Assembly: GCF_032884065.1 (NCBI RefSeq) | Contig: NC_088872.1 | Span: 6,318,186-6,382,185, forward strand | Source: Artemia franciscana | Lineage: Eukaryota > Arthropoda > Branchiopoda > Anostraca > Artemiidae | Length of the DNA stretch: 64,000 nucleotides | Direction: 5' to 3' | In this document: in pieces, positions 43,600-55,295 of the stretch | Position numbering within the stretch: the first letter of the stretch is position 1 | Layout: the number at the start of each line of letters is the position of its first letter | Made by a program: the position numbers and the translations under genes | The notes under the pieces: model-generated | Database searches by the model: none | Told to the model about the DNA's origin: nothing | What the model saw: the letters and a program-made list of their open reading frames with translations, nothing else

Positions 43600-44950
43600 T
43601 AATTTACAGGACTTGTAACTCTAATATAATAAAAAGAACGACTATTGAAAGTCACGCTGTTTACATTCAGAGGTGAAAGCAGGACCAGAGGAGTATCTGA
43701 GATTCTTAATAGGTGAGAGAAGCAACAGTGGGACACTTCTTTTATTTTTTGTTTATTCAACTATAAAGTAAGGAGTTACATTAAGACTAAAAACAAACAT
43801 AAGTTATTCCATATATGAGGAAGCAAAACTCTACTTACTGCCACCTATTGCCACTACTTATTGCTAGTTGGTGAAGCCAAGACGAGAGGAGTTTTCGGAC
43901 TTTTCAAAGGCCTGAGATTTATTTTTCTTAATGACATTCTAATAGCATGGAAAAGAACGATTATTGAATGACCCGTTGTTTATGTTAAGAGGTGAACCAA
44001 GACCAGAGGTGCCTTTGGAGATTATTCTTAGGCCAGAATTTTGTTTTTCCTAATGAAACTCTAATAGCATAAAATAGAACGACTATTGAATGCCACGCTG
44101 TTTACACTAGAAGGCGAAAGCATGACCAGAATAGTTCTTGAGATTTTTAATAGGTCAGAGATTCAGCAATCGGACTTTTCTCTTTTTTTCATTTATCCAA
44201 ATATAAAGTGGAGATCTACATTAAGACTAAAAACGGACAGAAGTTGTTTCGTACATGAGGGAGTAAACCTCTACTCATTACCTCAGTATTTACGTTAAGA
44301 GATGAAACCAGGATCCGAGGAGTTTGTGAGATTTTCCATTGACCAGAGTTTCTTTTTCTTAATGAAATTCTAATAGTATGGAAAAGAAAAACTATTTGAG
44401 TTTTTGAGATTTTTCATAGGTCAGAGATAAAATAATGGGATACTTTTTTATTTTTGTTTACTCAACGCTGTTTACACTAATAGGTGAAACCATGACCGAA
44501 GGAGTATTTATGATTTTTCATAGTTCAGAGATAAAATAATGGAACACTTCTTTAATTTTTTGTTTATTCATTTAATGGAAGGAGCTGCATTAAGACTAAA
44601 AAATGAACAGATGTTTTTTCGTATATGAGAAGATAGACCTCTACTTAATACCCCGAAATTAACGCTGAATTTTTTTCATGCACTGAAAAAACTTTTCATT
44701 CCAATTCAATGAACCCTACCCCCTACGTTACCTTCATATCCATGTCTTTCATTGAATAAATAAAAACAGGTTTATTCAAGTATTGTAAGGAGCTACATTA
44801 AGACTAAAAACAAACAGAAGTTGCTCTGTATGAAGAAGACCTTTACCTATTGCCTCGCTGTTTACACTAAGAGGTCAAACAAATACCTGAGGAGTTTCCT
44901 TAGATTTAATATAGGTAAGGGTTTATTTTCTTAATGAAATTCTGATGTTA
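43600..44950. repeat. Degenerate tandem array, units about 300-400 bp
   Basis: Recurring blocks are GAACGA(C/T)TATTGAA, CACGCTGTTTACACTAAGAGGTG, CATTAAGACTAAAAACAAACAG and TTTTATTTTTTGTTTATTCA, seen four to five times with rearrangement. The CATTAAGACTAAAAACAAACAGAAG block resembles the CATTAAAACTTAAAACGAAC module of family A, so the array is probably derived from a relative of it. Confidence 0.7.
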
Positions 44951-45244
44951 TAGCAAAGAACATAAATTTTCCCAAAGAAGAGAAATTTTCAACTTTTGAT
45001 CTGCATCGATTCAAAATACATTTGATTTTAAAGCTAACAAACTGTTTCGAATTTTTTCGTTCACGATATTAAATACTTCTAAGCAGGCAGGCCGTTCTAT
45101 TGAGCATGAATTACTTATTACCTTAAAAATTCAGAAAAATTATTGGTCAACCAATATTTAATGAATTTTTCTTAGATAACCTTTCAATTGTGAATTGGGT
45201 CAAATTCATGCTTTATATTCACGGTCCTCTGTCAATTTAGAATT
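44951..45244. other. No feature recognised
   Basis: Short AT-rich spacer between the tandem array and family B copy 2. Confidence 0.4.
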
Positions 45245-45510
45245 CTTTTTCACCCTGCCTGAGACTCTAGGCGGGCGTGATTTCCCAAAAGCTAACACAC
45301 AAGTATTTGTCCGATAAGAGAATCATACTTACTCCCGCTGTTTACGATTGCCATTTAACAGAACATTTAAAAAACTATAGGTCTCACCATTCGTCTGCAA
45401 GTTCTGTGAACTTATTGGTCATATGTCAATGCTATGGCACAGGATTCCGCCTATAGACTACAAGCAGCAATGCCTAATAGGCTTAGGACACTTGTTCGCA
45501 TGTGAGTTCA
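45245..45510. repeat. Dispersed repeat family B, copy 2
   Basis: Carries the GAGACTCTAGGCGGGCGTG motif, ACTCCCGCTGTTTACGATTG, CTTATTGGTCATATGTCAAT and GCTTAGGACACTTGTTCGCA, in the same order as 30140-30430. Confidence 0.65.
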
Positions 45511-47876
45511 AGCAAATTCTGTCCCCCATTTTGCATACAAGTCCTGTTCGTCAAAAGTCAACCCGAAATCAATCTGATCTTTCATCCTTTATTTCTATGA
45601 TTATCTATCTTAGTTTGCCCTAGGAATGACGCAAGAACGGATTTATGATAGACTTATCTATCAACAAGTGATATAACATCGTTTTTATACAATTTTAACA
45701 AGGGCTTATACCATATTTGCCTCTCACTTAATCGGACTATCTGTCTTGGCTTTTTCTACAATTAAAGCAAGTAGTAAGTAAACAATTAAAGTAAGTAGTT
45801 ACAGGCTTGGTGCCTGTAACTACTTGATTTTAAATGAAAATCAACGGCTAGCCCAAGCGGCTAGTAGGGAAGGGTGTTTTTAAAACTAATGGTTATCTAT
45901 GATATACAAACACGTACAATTAGGTAATTACTCTTTTTAGTTTTGATATTCTTCTTTACCCTTCCGTGAAAGTCCAACTTCAAAAATATTCCGTGAGTTG
46001 AATTCAATAGTTCATGAATGGCTAGTAGGGGGGTGTTTTCAAAACTAAAGATGATTTACATAAAATTTAGTAGCTACAGGAATTTTAAATATCTTTTGAT
46101 AAGCCAAAACTATATGCAAAACAGTCTCTGTCCACTAAGCAAACGACAAAAATACATAGAGTACGAACCTTTGGTATACTACAGTGCCCATCAGAATTCC
46201 CTTTATTAAACATATTGATATAACAATTTTACTTTATGTATTAATAATATCTTGGGCAAATTTTCATTCTTTTATATCAAATCGTGGCAAGCAAATATAT
46301 TTTCACTGGAAGCTAAAATACCTTACACAATGGTACTGTGCGCTCGTAACCATTGCTTTGTTTCATCAATGCAATAAACTTGGTATTAAGAATGCAGTGT
46401 TTCCTGGAAAAATTCTTATTTCTGTGGTAAAATGCTATGGGATTTGCAACTCCAATTGGCTCTAGTATACACCTATGTTTGTCATGGGACTCGTTGTGCT
46501 ATTTCATAGATAATATAAGCTGTGGTATGCAATGTTTGAAGGAAACGTTCTTATCTCTATGGCAAGATGCGATGGGAATGGTTACTTCATTTGGCTCAAG
46601 CATACCCCCAATGTGGCTGATCGGAGTATGGATGGATACAGGCTCAAAATAGCTTAAAAAAGTGTCTTTTCCTGGGAATTGAAGGGGCTACTGGCTGACA
46701 GGAGTATTGCCCCCTATACTACTAACATTCTCCCAGGAGAGTATTTTTGAGCATGAACGTATTCTAAAAATTTACTTTTGTATTCAATAGCTCGGTTGAA
46801 CAAAAAACTAAAATTACTCGTAAACCTTCGTAAGGCTATTGCTTCATTTGCGCATTACTAAAACCAAGTACATTTAAAACATTTTATTTAAATTTTAGTA
46901 TTGAAATATAGTCCAGTCATGGCGCAGTGATTTTCAACTAAAATATAAAGAATATGCTTAATTAGATTTTGATGTTCTGTGATTTCCAAGATTTGATATA
47001 ACCGTATATTAAACTGTCAGTTTTTTTTATTAGTTTAATCCAGTCATTTCAATTTTTATAAATGTTGAAGTTCGTTCTAAGTTTGACTCGAAAATTGGTT
47101 TTAATACAATCTAATTGGTAAATTAGAGGTTATTCAGAAAAGACGGGATCTGTGGCATAATTATTGCAGCCGCTCAGTCCTGTGCTTTAAAAAAAGGAAA
47201 GGGGAAATTTTCTCTTTTATTTGTACATTAATTTCGTTTTGTTTCTATTTTTCTCAATTTGAAGGTATTTCTAGCTTCGGTCTCTTCTGTTGGCCTGCTG
47301 TTACAACGTCGAATTGCTGATTTCTACCACAAAAAAGTACGGGCGTCATGAGGTGTCATCTGGGAGAAACTTCTTGTTGTAATTCTCTGTTTTACAAAAT
47401 AAATGAGTTCGATATTTATTAATGCTTCAGGAAGTAGAAAGGGAATAATGAAAACCAGATTTTAAACTGTTGGCTTACGATATTGAACAACGCCTGACAT
47501 GGAAATCCAGTGGAAAACAGGAAATCTAATAAAAAATATTGAATTCCAATAGGGATCTTAAAATTCAATATTTTTTTTGTTCAACGAATTGCCAATTCAA
47601 TTGTGTAAAAGGACATCCAACTAGTTTATTCTTCATTGAGTTGAAAATTCAATTCGGGTCCATAAATCCAACATTTTTTCCCCATCAAATTGGAAATTCA
47701 GTAACGATCAGGAATTTCTAATAAGGTTTTTAATCTTCAATTCACGAATTTCCAGCTTTTAAAATTCCAATTATTCTAGTTGATGAATATTATAAGCAAT
47801 TTTTGCTGAATTCAAACAATTTTTTTACAGTGCGCTCGCTGCGGTAGTATTATTAGAGGATAAAAAAGAAAGAAAA
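45511..47876. other. No gene recognised; short local duplications
   Basis: CGGCTAGTAGGG...GGTGTTTT(T/C)AAAACTAA occurs at about 45860 and 46019. A second local repeat around TTCTTAT(T/C)TCT(G/A)TGG lies at 46410 and 46549. Open frames up to 93 codons look random. Confidence 0.4.
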
Positions 47877-48240
47877 TTGAAGAGCTACGATTTAAGATGC
47901 AAAATATGTGAAGAAATAAATATCCGTAATAATCCGTAATAAGTGTCAAAAACTAAGTTCCTACCTAGTAGAATTGAACCTAGTAGAAAATCTACTAGTA
48001 GTACTATTATCTAAAGTATTAGTACTTTATCTAAAGTATTATCTAAAATAGTAGAACTAAAATCTACTAGCAAAACTAGAACTACTAGAAAAACTACTAG
48101 TAGAAAATCTAGTAGAATTGAACCTCTACCTAGTAGAAAATTGAAGAGCTACGATTTAAGATGCAAAATATGTGAAGAAATAGATATCCGTAATAATCCG
48201 TAATAAGTGTCAAAAACTAAGTTCCTACCTAGTAGAATGA
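47877..48240. repeat. Direct duplication with CTAGTAG-rich spacer
   Basis: About 107 bp beginning ATTGAAGAGCTACGATTTAA occurs at 47877 and again at 48134 with almost no change. The spacer is made of TCTACTAG / CTAGTAGAA short repeats. Confidence 0.9.
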
Positions 48241-49740
48241 AAACAGCAAAAAAGAAGAACAACGAAAGTTTCATTTTTTTTTTCACTCGTTGTAAGCGAC
48301 AATTGTGTAAAAACTGGCAAAGTTTATTATTTTTCAAAGCTGATAAGCTACTGATATGAGACTCTTCTTGCATTTGTTTGATGATATTTTTCCAATTAGT
48401 CATATTATCTTGTCAAAACATGACATTGAAAAAAAAAGATCCCATGAAAAGCAAAGTGTAAATTTGGAAATTTAAGCAAACATATTTTAGTAATAATGAA
48501 ATATAAACATAAAACAGGCAGAAATAGCTGTGAATGAAGAAAATTTGACCTTCAGCAAATAAAATTTACACTTAACAAAGAAGTTAATACTAAAACCAAA
48601 AAGAATTACCACAAATTAGGGTTGTGTTACCACTTTCAGTCTTCTTTCTAGTTTTGGTGTCATTTTCGCTTTAATAAAAAACAATAACTGAATAATAAGA
48701 TTTTCCAGCGTCCGTACTTGCCAGAGATACCGATTGGAAGGAGGATATGGCTCATAAAGATTGAAAAAGGCCTTCCCCTTTGTACCTTTGACTAAAAAAA
48801 AGAAATGTAAAAAAAATATACACTTTTCTTTCTTGTAGAATCATCGTATGAGAATCTTTTGTGGGGAGAATTTTTGAAGAAAATGGTGTATTCCTCCCCC
48901 TTCAAATTGCGGGGGAGGTCAATTCCTTCTAAAAAACAGCTGGAGCTCCATAATCAGCCCCATAAAACCTTAGCCGCATTCTCTATTCTCATTTGAAATA
49001 ATCTCCCAGCAATTTTTCTCCTATGAAAAAATCTGCCAATAAGAACATCTTCTTCATGATTGCTAATTAATGTTCAAGCTCAACTAATCTTGCCTGTTTA
49101 TTACAAACTCACTATAAATATGAGATCCAGTCTTTTCCTCCAACCGAAATACTCCTCCTGAAAATTCCCTCAGAAAACTCCTTCCGCGGAGAACTCCAAT
49201 AATGGAAAATACCCTTCTCCTCCCCGTAAAAATTCCTCCAGCAAAAAAATATCCCGCTAAAAAATCCTCCAAGCAGAATTCTTCAATGACAAATTCCGCC
49301 ATATGTAAAATTAATCAGCCACTGAGAAATAGCAGCCTATACTAGAAATATTCTATATCTTTATTCTATATCTACAGAAATAGATCTATAGATTTTTGTC
49401 TCCCCCCCCCCGTATTCCTTAGTACTTATTCTGTATTTATCAGAAGGCTCAGTGAGGTTATCTCTCCAAAGACTAATAAAAGATATATGTGAATAATAAA
49501 ACAACTGAAGTTGATTGGTCTTGAGAGTTAGGGAAGTTTGTCATTACGATGCCTCCTTTTCGGCATCAACAAAATGTTTATATCAAAAATTTAATCACAT
49601 GTATTTCAGGTAAAAGGGCTTATGTTGCCCTCCGATCACCTTTGATTCTTAAAAAGGGCGCTAAAACTTCTGATTTCCAATTGAATGAGCCCATTCTGAA
49701 GTTTATACGATCATTCCTTCCAAGAAAGGAAACTAGAACT
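48241..49740. other. No gene recognised
   Basis: AT-rich. 49100-49300 holds repeated (A)AAATCC(T)CC / AATTCCTCC phrases, reminiscent of the middle of family A. No coding support. Confidence 0.4.
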
Positions 49741-49761
49741 TACGATTTCTAGTCGAATAGT

Positions 49762-50085
49762 AGTAAGTAAGACGGCACTAGACCCTTAAGGTCCAAACTG
49801 GCGGTTCTGATCTCCGTTTCATGACCCTTCAGCCAGGAAGCGCAAATGGGGGTTGGGGGCCAACCATCATGTGCTTTCACACAGCCTTCCTGCTTACCTT
49901 CCCCAGATTTCTCCAGGTACCCATTTAGAGCTGGGTCGACTCTGGCTGAGCTTACAGAGTCACGCCACTGACCCCCGTCCCAAACTAAATAACTGGTCAC
50001 AACTGGGATTGAACCCGTGCCCCTTGGACACAGAACTCCCACGCCGGCGCGCAAACCACTCAGCCATGACGGCTTAATCCAGTAA
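49762..50085 (-). mobile_element. tRNA-derived SINE, full-length copy
   Basis: Read on the minus strand it begins with a tRNA-like head: an A box TGGCTGAGTGG near 50056 and a B box GGTTCAATCCC near 50010, Leu/Ser-tRNA style. An unrelated body and a CTTACTTACTACT tail follow. It is flanked by 15-bp near-identical repeats GATTTCTAGTCGAAT (49744) and GATTTCCAGTCGAAT (50086), a likely target-site duplication. It would be transcribed by RNA polymerase III and mobilised by a LINE in trans. Older copies lie at 15693 and 35365. Confidence 0.9.
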
Positions 50086-50100
50086 GATTTCCAGTCGAAT

Positions 50101-50674
50101 GAGCATCCTCCAAAGTTTAAAAGAGAGCCTTATCCATAAGATATTATATGTTACCATTGGACTAAATCTTATACTTTAAAAATGGGTAACGGGCGAAACT
50201 TACCACCATTGCCCCGAAGTGTGTGGGGATTTTTTTAACCCCGAAGGCTTAGTTTTTGGCCTTTTGACTATTTTAAAGAAAATGGTTATCTCAAAATTTT
50301 AATCGGATGCATTTAAGAAAACAGGGCGTCGAGGGGGGGGGGGCTGGTTGTTCTTAAAATCACTTTTGACTCCTTAAAAGGTAAATAGAACTTTAACTAG
50401 AAACAGAATGAATCTCATCAGAAGTTTTGTACGACTACCACTTCCATATGAACTATCTCCTGAAAAAATTGAAATAAAAAAAATATTATATTGAAGCCTC
50501 CTGGCTCTTTACTATAGGCATTGCTAGAGCGTTGCCTCTCTAACGAGCATCCGAAATTATCCAGGGAGAAGATGGGTAGAATTATCTGAAGGAAATTTTC
50601 TGGGGGATAGATTTTTCTGGGAGGATAAAACTAAGACTAAAACTACTCCCAGATTTTTCTGGGAGGATAAAACA
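50101..50674. other. No gene; divergent repeat of 49560-49700
   Basis: 50280-50440 resembles 49570-49740 (phrases ...TTTAATC(A/G), ...GACTCCTTAAAA..., GAACTT...), so the SINE entered an already repeated sequence. No coding. Confidence 0.4.
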
Positions 50675-50935
50675 TTCGATAAAAACTAAAAACTCAATAT
50701 TTAAATAAAAAATTAAAACGATCATTTAATTAATGATACATTAATGAGATTTTTTGACCCATATGCCATGAATATTTTGTATATTTTTTATCACTTTGAA
50801 ATAGAGGTTTTTAGAACTTAGCCATTTCTTTTAGAATTGTGACACTTTTATTTACCTACCTATGTTAATTTTGGAGAAAACACAAGTCATATTTTTTGTC
50901 ATGTTTAGGAATACAAAGAAGTAGATATAGAAATG
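50675..50935. repeat. Dispersed repeat family C, copy 1
   Basis: About 95% identical by eye to 56750-57005 in the same orientation (CGATCATTTAATTAATG, CCCATATGCCATGAATATTT, TGTTAATTTTGGAGAAAACA). Non-coding. Confidence 0.88.
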
Positions 50936-50976
50936 GTCACTAAAAATTACACAGCTTTTAACTGAAATTACGGCAG

Positions 50977-51239
50977 CACAGCTTAGATATGCAATACAGT
51001 TATGAAAAATCCTATCTTGCCCATGAGAAGCTTTTGGTACAGAGCTCTGAAATTGGCACCTCCTAGATCATACTGCAACAGCATAGGCGGGAACGCAATT
51101 TTGTTTTGTTTGTCCAATTTCTCCGATCTTTTAGATTCAGACTGCCAGTTTCTTGTTTCCAACCGCTAGCATCGCTACCGCGAACTGGATCCCAAAAATA
51201 AATCGAGTTTTCATAACTGTATTGTATATCTAAGCTGTG
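50977..51239. mobile_element. hAT-like MITE, copy 2 (inverted)
   Basis: Reverse complement of 32056-32318 with about 90% identity and the same CACAGCTTAGATAT termini. Here no 8-bp target duplication is visible (TACGGCAG against AAAAGGGC), so the flanks changed after insertion or the insertion was accompanied by a deletion. Confidence 0.8.
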
Positions 51240-51244
51240 AAAAG

Positions 51245-52380
51245 GGCTGCCAAATTTATTTTAAGGAGTGTGTCATATTTTTTCCGAAAATGTGCTTTTT
51301 GTGTCATCTCAGATTCCATAATGTGTCACAAAATATGTCATATTTTTTTTGCTACAAGTGTTATCATATTTAATTGTCAAATCTTTATTTAGAGTTTTGA
51401 ATATATAATCTTTTCCAAATCAGTTCAAAAAGGAGTAAATTTAACCTTATCCTATTATCTTTGGATCATGACCTTTTTTTGACGTCATGAAAGAAATAGA
51501 AACATTCGATTAAATTAATGTTACACACTATGAATTTGTGTCTGGGCGGCCAACGAGGCAAGTTTACATTTATAAAAGTTTTAGGAACAATCAATTCCGG
51601 CAGCAAATTGAAAATAGACTATTCGTATGACGTCGTAATGGTAATCGGCTGTATACCTAATCGGCTTTATTGGCTAAGCTTTTTATTTACCCAATATGTA
51701 AGCCATTCAACCAGCTTCAATCTAGTATTTTTGTCATATTTTTTGGTGCCTTTTTAGGCTAGATGGATTATTCTGAAGGAAAGACATCTCTGGAAATTTG
51801 TAATCTTGTCCGAGGTTGGATACCCCTCCTGTACTCCTAAAAATGGGAGTTGCTGCTTATGCACACAGCTTTGGTAAACTGCATGCTGTTTAATTTTTAC
51901 TATTAAGTAGGTACCAGTTGGCTACATCAAATACTCAATCAAGAAGCCAATTAAGTTCAGATACTCAGCGTGCATTTTGATTTGAAATTTCCGCCTATGG
52001 CTGTTTTTTTCGCGTGGTTTAAATTTTAAATACGGTGATGGCATCTGTCTTGTATTCTGCACTATTTGTGTACTACTGCCATCGTTAGGCAGCGCTATTC
52101 CCTTCCATTAATTTGTAGCTTTTCTGGAGGTAGAAAATTGAAATTTAACTTTTCTTTTATTACCATTTAAAAATCAAGACTAGGATGACAAAACTTTGTC
52201 ATTTTTTTGAAAAATGTGTCATTTTTTTTGAAAAATGTGTCATTTTTGTCGATTGTGTCATTTTTTATTGAAAAACGTGTCATTTTCGTCGATTGTGTCA
52301 TCATTTCGTCTGATTGTGTCATTGTGTCACGCAACATCAAATTGTGTCATTTTAACACAAAATGTGTCAATTTGGCAGCC
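51245..52380. mobile_element. Possible TIR element with internal TGTGTCATTTT array
   Basis: GGCTGCCAAAT at 51245-51255 is the inverse of ATTTGGCAGCC at 52370-52380. Subterminal TGTGTCA motifs occur on both sides, and 52190-52375 is a tandem array of TGTGTCATTTTTnnTTGAAAAA-type units. The terminal GGCTGCCAA is common in hAT ends. No clear target duplication and no transposase. Confidence 0.5.
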
Positions 52381-52412
52381 ATGGCCGTGAATGCTAGGAA
52401 AGCAGCATCAAA

Positions 52413-54134
52413 CAGTTCGTGGTAACGAACTGTAGTAAGGAGCGACCCGGCTCAATAGTAACCAAAACTCTAAAAAATTGAATCTTTATATCAATAGCTA
52501 CATCAAAAGAATCGCATTTTAATGCTGATTTTAAATATATAAGTTTCATCAAGTTTATTCTTACCCATCAAAAGTTACGAGCCTGAGAAAATTTGCCTTA
52601 TTTAGGAAAAAAGGGGAAAACACCCCCTAAAATTCGTAGGATCTTAACGAAAATGACACCATCAGATTCAGCGTATCAGAGAACCCTACTGTAGAAGTTT
52701 CAAGCTCCTATCTACAAAAATGTGGAATTTTGTATTTTTTGCCAGAAGACAAATCACGCGTGCGTGTTTATTTGTTTATTTGTTTGTTTTTTGTTTTTTT
52801 TTCCCAGGGGTCATCGTATCGACTAAGTGGTCCTAGAATGTCGCAAGAGGGCTCATTCTAACGGAAATGAAAAGTTCTAGTGCCCTTTTTAAGTGACCCA
52901 AAAATTGGAGGGCATCTAGGCCCCCTCCCACGCTCATTTTTTCCCAAATTCACCGGATTAAAATTTTGTGATAGACGTTTTGTTCAGCATAGTCGAAAAC
53001 CATAATAACTATGTCTTTGGGGATGACTTATTCCCCCGCAATCCCTGGGGGAAAGGGCTGCAAGTTACAAACTTTGACCAGTGTTTACATATAGTAATGG
53101 TTATTGGGAAGTGTACAGACGTTTTCAGGGGGATTTTATTTTGTTTGGGGGTCGGGTTGAGGAGAGGGGGCTATGTTGGAGGATCTTTCCTTGGAGGAAT
53201 CTGTCATGGGGGAAGAAAAATTCAATGACAAGGGCGCAGGATTCTCTAGCATTACTTTAAGAAAACAATGAAAAATAAACATGAATACGTTTTTTCAAAT
53301 GAAAGGAAGAAGTAGCATTGAAACTTAAAACGAACAGAGATTATTACGCATATGAGGGGTTCTAAAAATACTTTAGCATAAAGAGCGAGGTATTTAGGAG
53401 GAGATAAATACCTTGCTCTTTATGCTAAAGTATTTTTAGTAATTTCAACTATTTATTCTACGGCCTTTCTGATTCAGGGGTCGTTTTTAAAGAATTAGGG
53501 CAAAACTTACGATTTAGTGTAAATAGCGAGGTACTAACGAGGGTACAAACCCCCTCGTATACATAATAAAAATATAAGGTTATGAAAGTTTGTTACGTAA
53601 GTTAATTCTTAAGTTACGTATATTTTTTACTAATAAAAATGTTCGTTAAAAATTAAAAGTTCTAGTTGCCTTTTTAAGTAACCGAAAAATTGGAGGGCAA
53701 CTAGGCCTCCTTCTCCACCCCTTATTTCTCAAAATCGTCTGATCAAAACTAAGAGAAAGCCATGTAGCCAAAAAAAGAATTAATATAAATTTTTGTGCGG
53801 AGAGCCAAAACCAAACATGCATTAATTCAAAAACGTTCAGAAATTAAATAAAAAAAAACTAATTTTTTTAGCTGAATGTAAGGAGCGACATTAAAACTTA
53901 AAACGAACAGAAATTACTCCGTATATGAAATGAGTTGTCCCCTCCGCAATCCCTCGCTCTTTACGCTAAAGTTTGACTCTTTGCCACAATTCTACTTTTT
54001 AAAACAATTAAAAGCTTTAGCGTAAAGAGCGAGGGATTGCGGAGGGGACAACTTATTTCATATACGGAGTAATTTCTGTTCGTTTTAATGTCGCTCCTTA
54101 CTTTCAGCTAAAAAAATTAGTTTTTTTTATTTAA
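52413..54134. mobile_element. Fold-back repeat family A, copy 2 (most complete)
   Basis: Starts with the palindrome CAGTTCGTGGTAACGAACTG. An internal module is repeated (52870 and 53656, about 786 bp apart). A 35-bp near-perfect hairpin lies at 53362-53439, and the element ends in a roughly 125-bp inverted repeat (53846-53971 with 54015-54134). No open frame of note. The size, fold-back end and dimeric body suggest a non-autonomous element, class unresolved. Confidence 0.82.
53362..53439. other. 35-bp hairpin inside family A
   Basis: CTAAAAATACTTTAGCATAA and the following 15 bases pair with 53405-53439 with one mismatch around an 8-base loop. Confidence 0.85.
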
Positions 54135-54149
54135 TTACACTAAAACTAT

Positions 54150-55135
54150 GGCCTTAAGATGCGTCATCCTCATATAGTTTCCAACAGGTAGTGGAAGCAA
54201 TAAAGTCTGACGTAATCAAATGACGCTCCATTTGGAAATTGGCTTCATTCTTGGCATCGTTTCACAAAAGAGTCGAGTAATGCGCAAGCGCTAAACCTCG
54301 CAGTTTCAGTTTAGTTTAACTTTGTGAAGAGTAAAATTGAACTTTGTTCCAGACAAATCTAAATTGAAGTAAAATGAGTTACCCTCCGCCATACCCAGGA
54401 GGTTATAGCCAACAAGGATTTGGGATGCCACAGCCCACTTTAGGGTTTAACGTTTCTGATGAGGCTTGTGTATTAATTATTTAGGCTTTGTTTTGTCTGC
54501 TTGCTTTTTAACCCATTTGCTTTTTTGGCTGTTAGTACCAAGCGATATAGCCTATATATTTACAATGCTTATAGCCTACATCTAATCAAAAATATCATTT
54601 GATAAATGATAATCTTGGGGTAAATTTGTAGCTGATAACATAGTTTGGCTAGGATGAAGATGAATTCATCTCTTGATAGGCCCACCTTTTTTTTATCCTC
54701 CTCCATAATTCGGTTATTGCTTCTAGGAGAAATTACATTTTGAATCCATACAAGTGCTCAAAACAGGCCATAATAACCAAAATATAAATAAAAAAATGGC
54801 TAATAAGGAAAAATTACCATTTGTAGCTGATGTTATTAAAGGTGTTGAAAAATGTTGTTCGGGAAAAATGTACAGTGGTTTTACTATTTCCAGAAACCCC
54901 TCAAAAATGGCGTCGTCGATTTTGCTGCGATGTCATTTGCTGTGAGGCTCGTTTTAATAGGCCTAATTCGTGCCAATTTATTTTCAAAAGAACATTTTAC
55001 CATTAAGACTAAGGAAAACAGTAATAATTACCATTCTGATTATTACCATTACCAGCAAAATGGTAATGGTAATGGCAATTACCTTTCCAATCATCTACAA
55101 ATGGTATTTTTTCTCATTAGACCCTAGCCAGTTTT
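54150..55135 (+). repeat. 1-kb duplicated segment, copy 1 (with first-exon-like ORF)
   Basis: Matches 57085-58075 with about 90% identity overall. It includes ATGACGC and CTGACGTAATC motifs upstream (CRE/AP-1-like), a CAGTTTAGTTTAACTTTGTG block, the small ORF, and a downstream AATGGTAATGG microsatellite. Confidence 0.92.
54374..54484 (+). CDS. Pro/Gly/Tyr-rich first-exon-like ORF, copy 1
   Basis: The ATG in GAAGTAAAATGAG opens a 36-codon frame beginning MSYPPYPGGYSQQGFGMPQP. Such Pro/Gly/Tyr-rich N-termini begin annexin A7/A11-type and penta-EF-hand proteins. This suggests the first coding exon of such a gene, spliced downstream by a donor I cannot place (weak GT sites lie after GGG and AAC). 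As read without splicing it ends at TAG 54482. The exon and about 30 bases after it are identical in the second copy, while the flanks have diverged, a sign of constraint or recent conversion. Downstream exons are not seen. Confidence 0.5.
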   Translation: MSYPPPYPGGYSQQGFGMPQPTLGFNVSDEACVLII

Positions 55136-55295
55136 TATAAGAAGCACATTTTTAAACTTTGGGTCACTATAGGTTTTTTTTTAGCCCTTTAGGGGCTCAA
55201 AGGGGCCCTGTGAGGTGATATTTATTTTATTTCACCTCAGTAAATTATCATAAATTGAATTCAATTCACCTGCATCTCTGTTTATGGAATTATTC

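Noticed and set aside
49749-50054. 101-residue minus-strand frame and 74-residue plus-strand frame
   Set aside because: Both lie inside the SINE and have no independent coding support.
50010-50074. Stand-alone tRNA gene
   Set aside because: A and B boxes are present, but the 3' half does not fold as a tRNA and continues into the SINE body.
52968-53228. 86-residue frame with a glycine-rich end
   Set aside because: Lies within family A copy 2; the corresponding frame is broken in the other copies.
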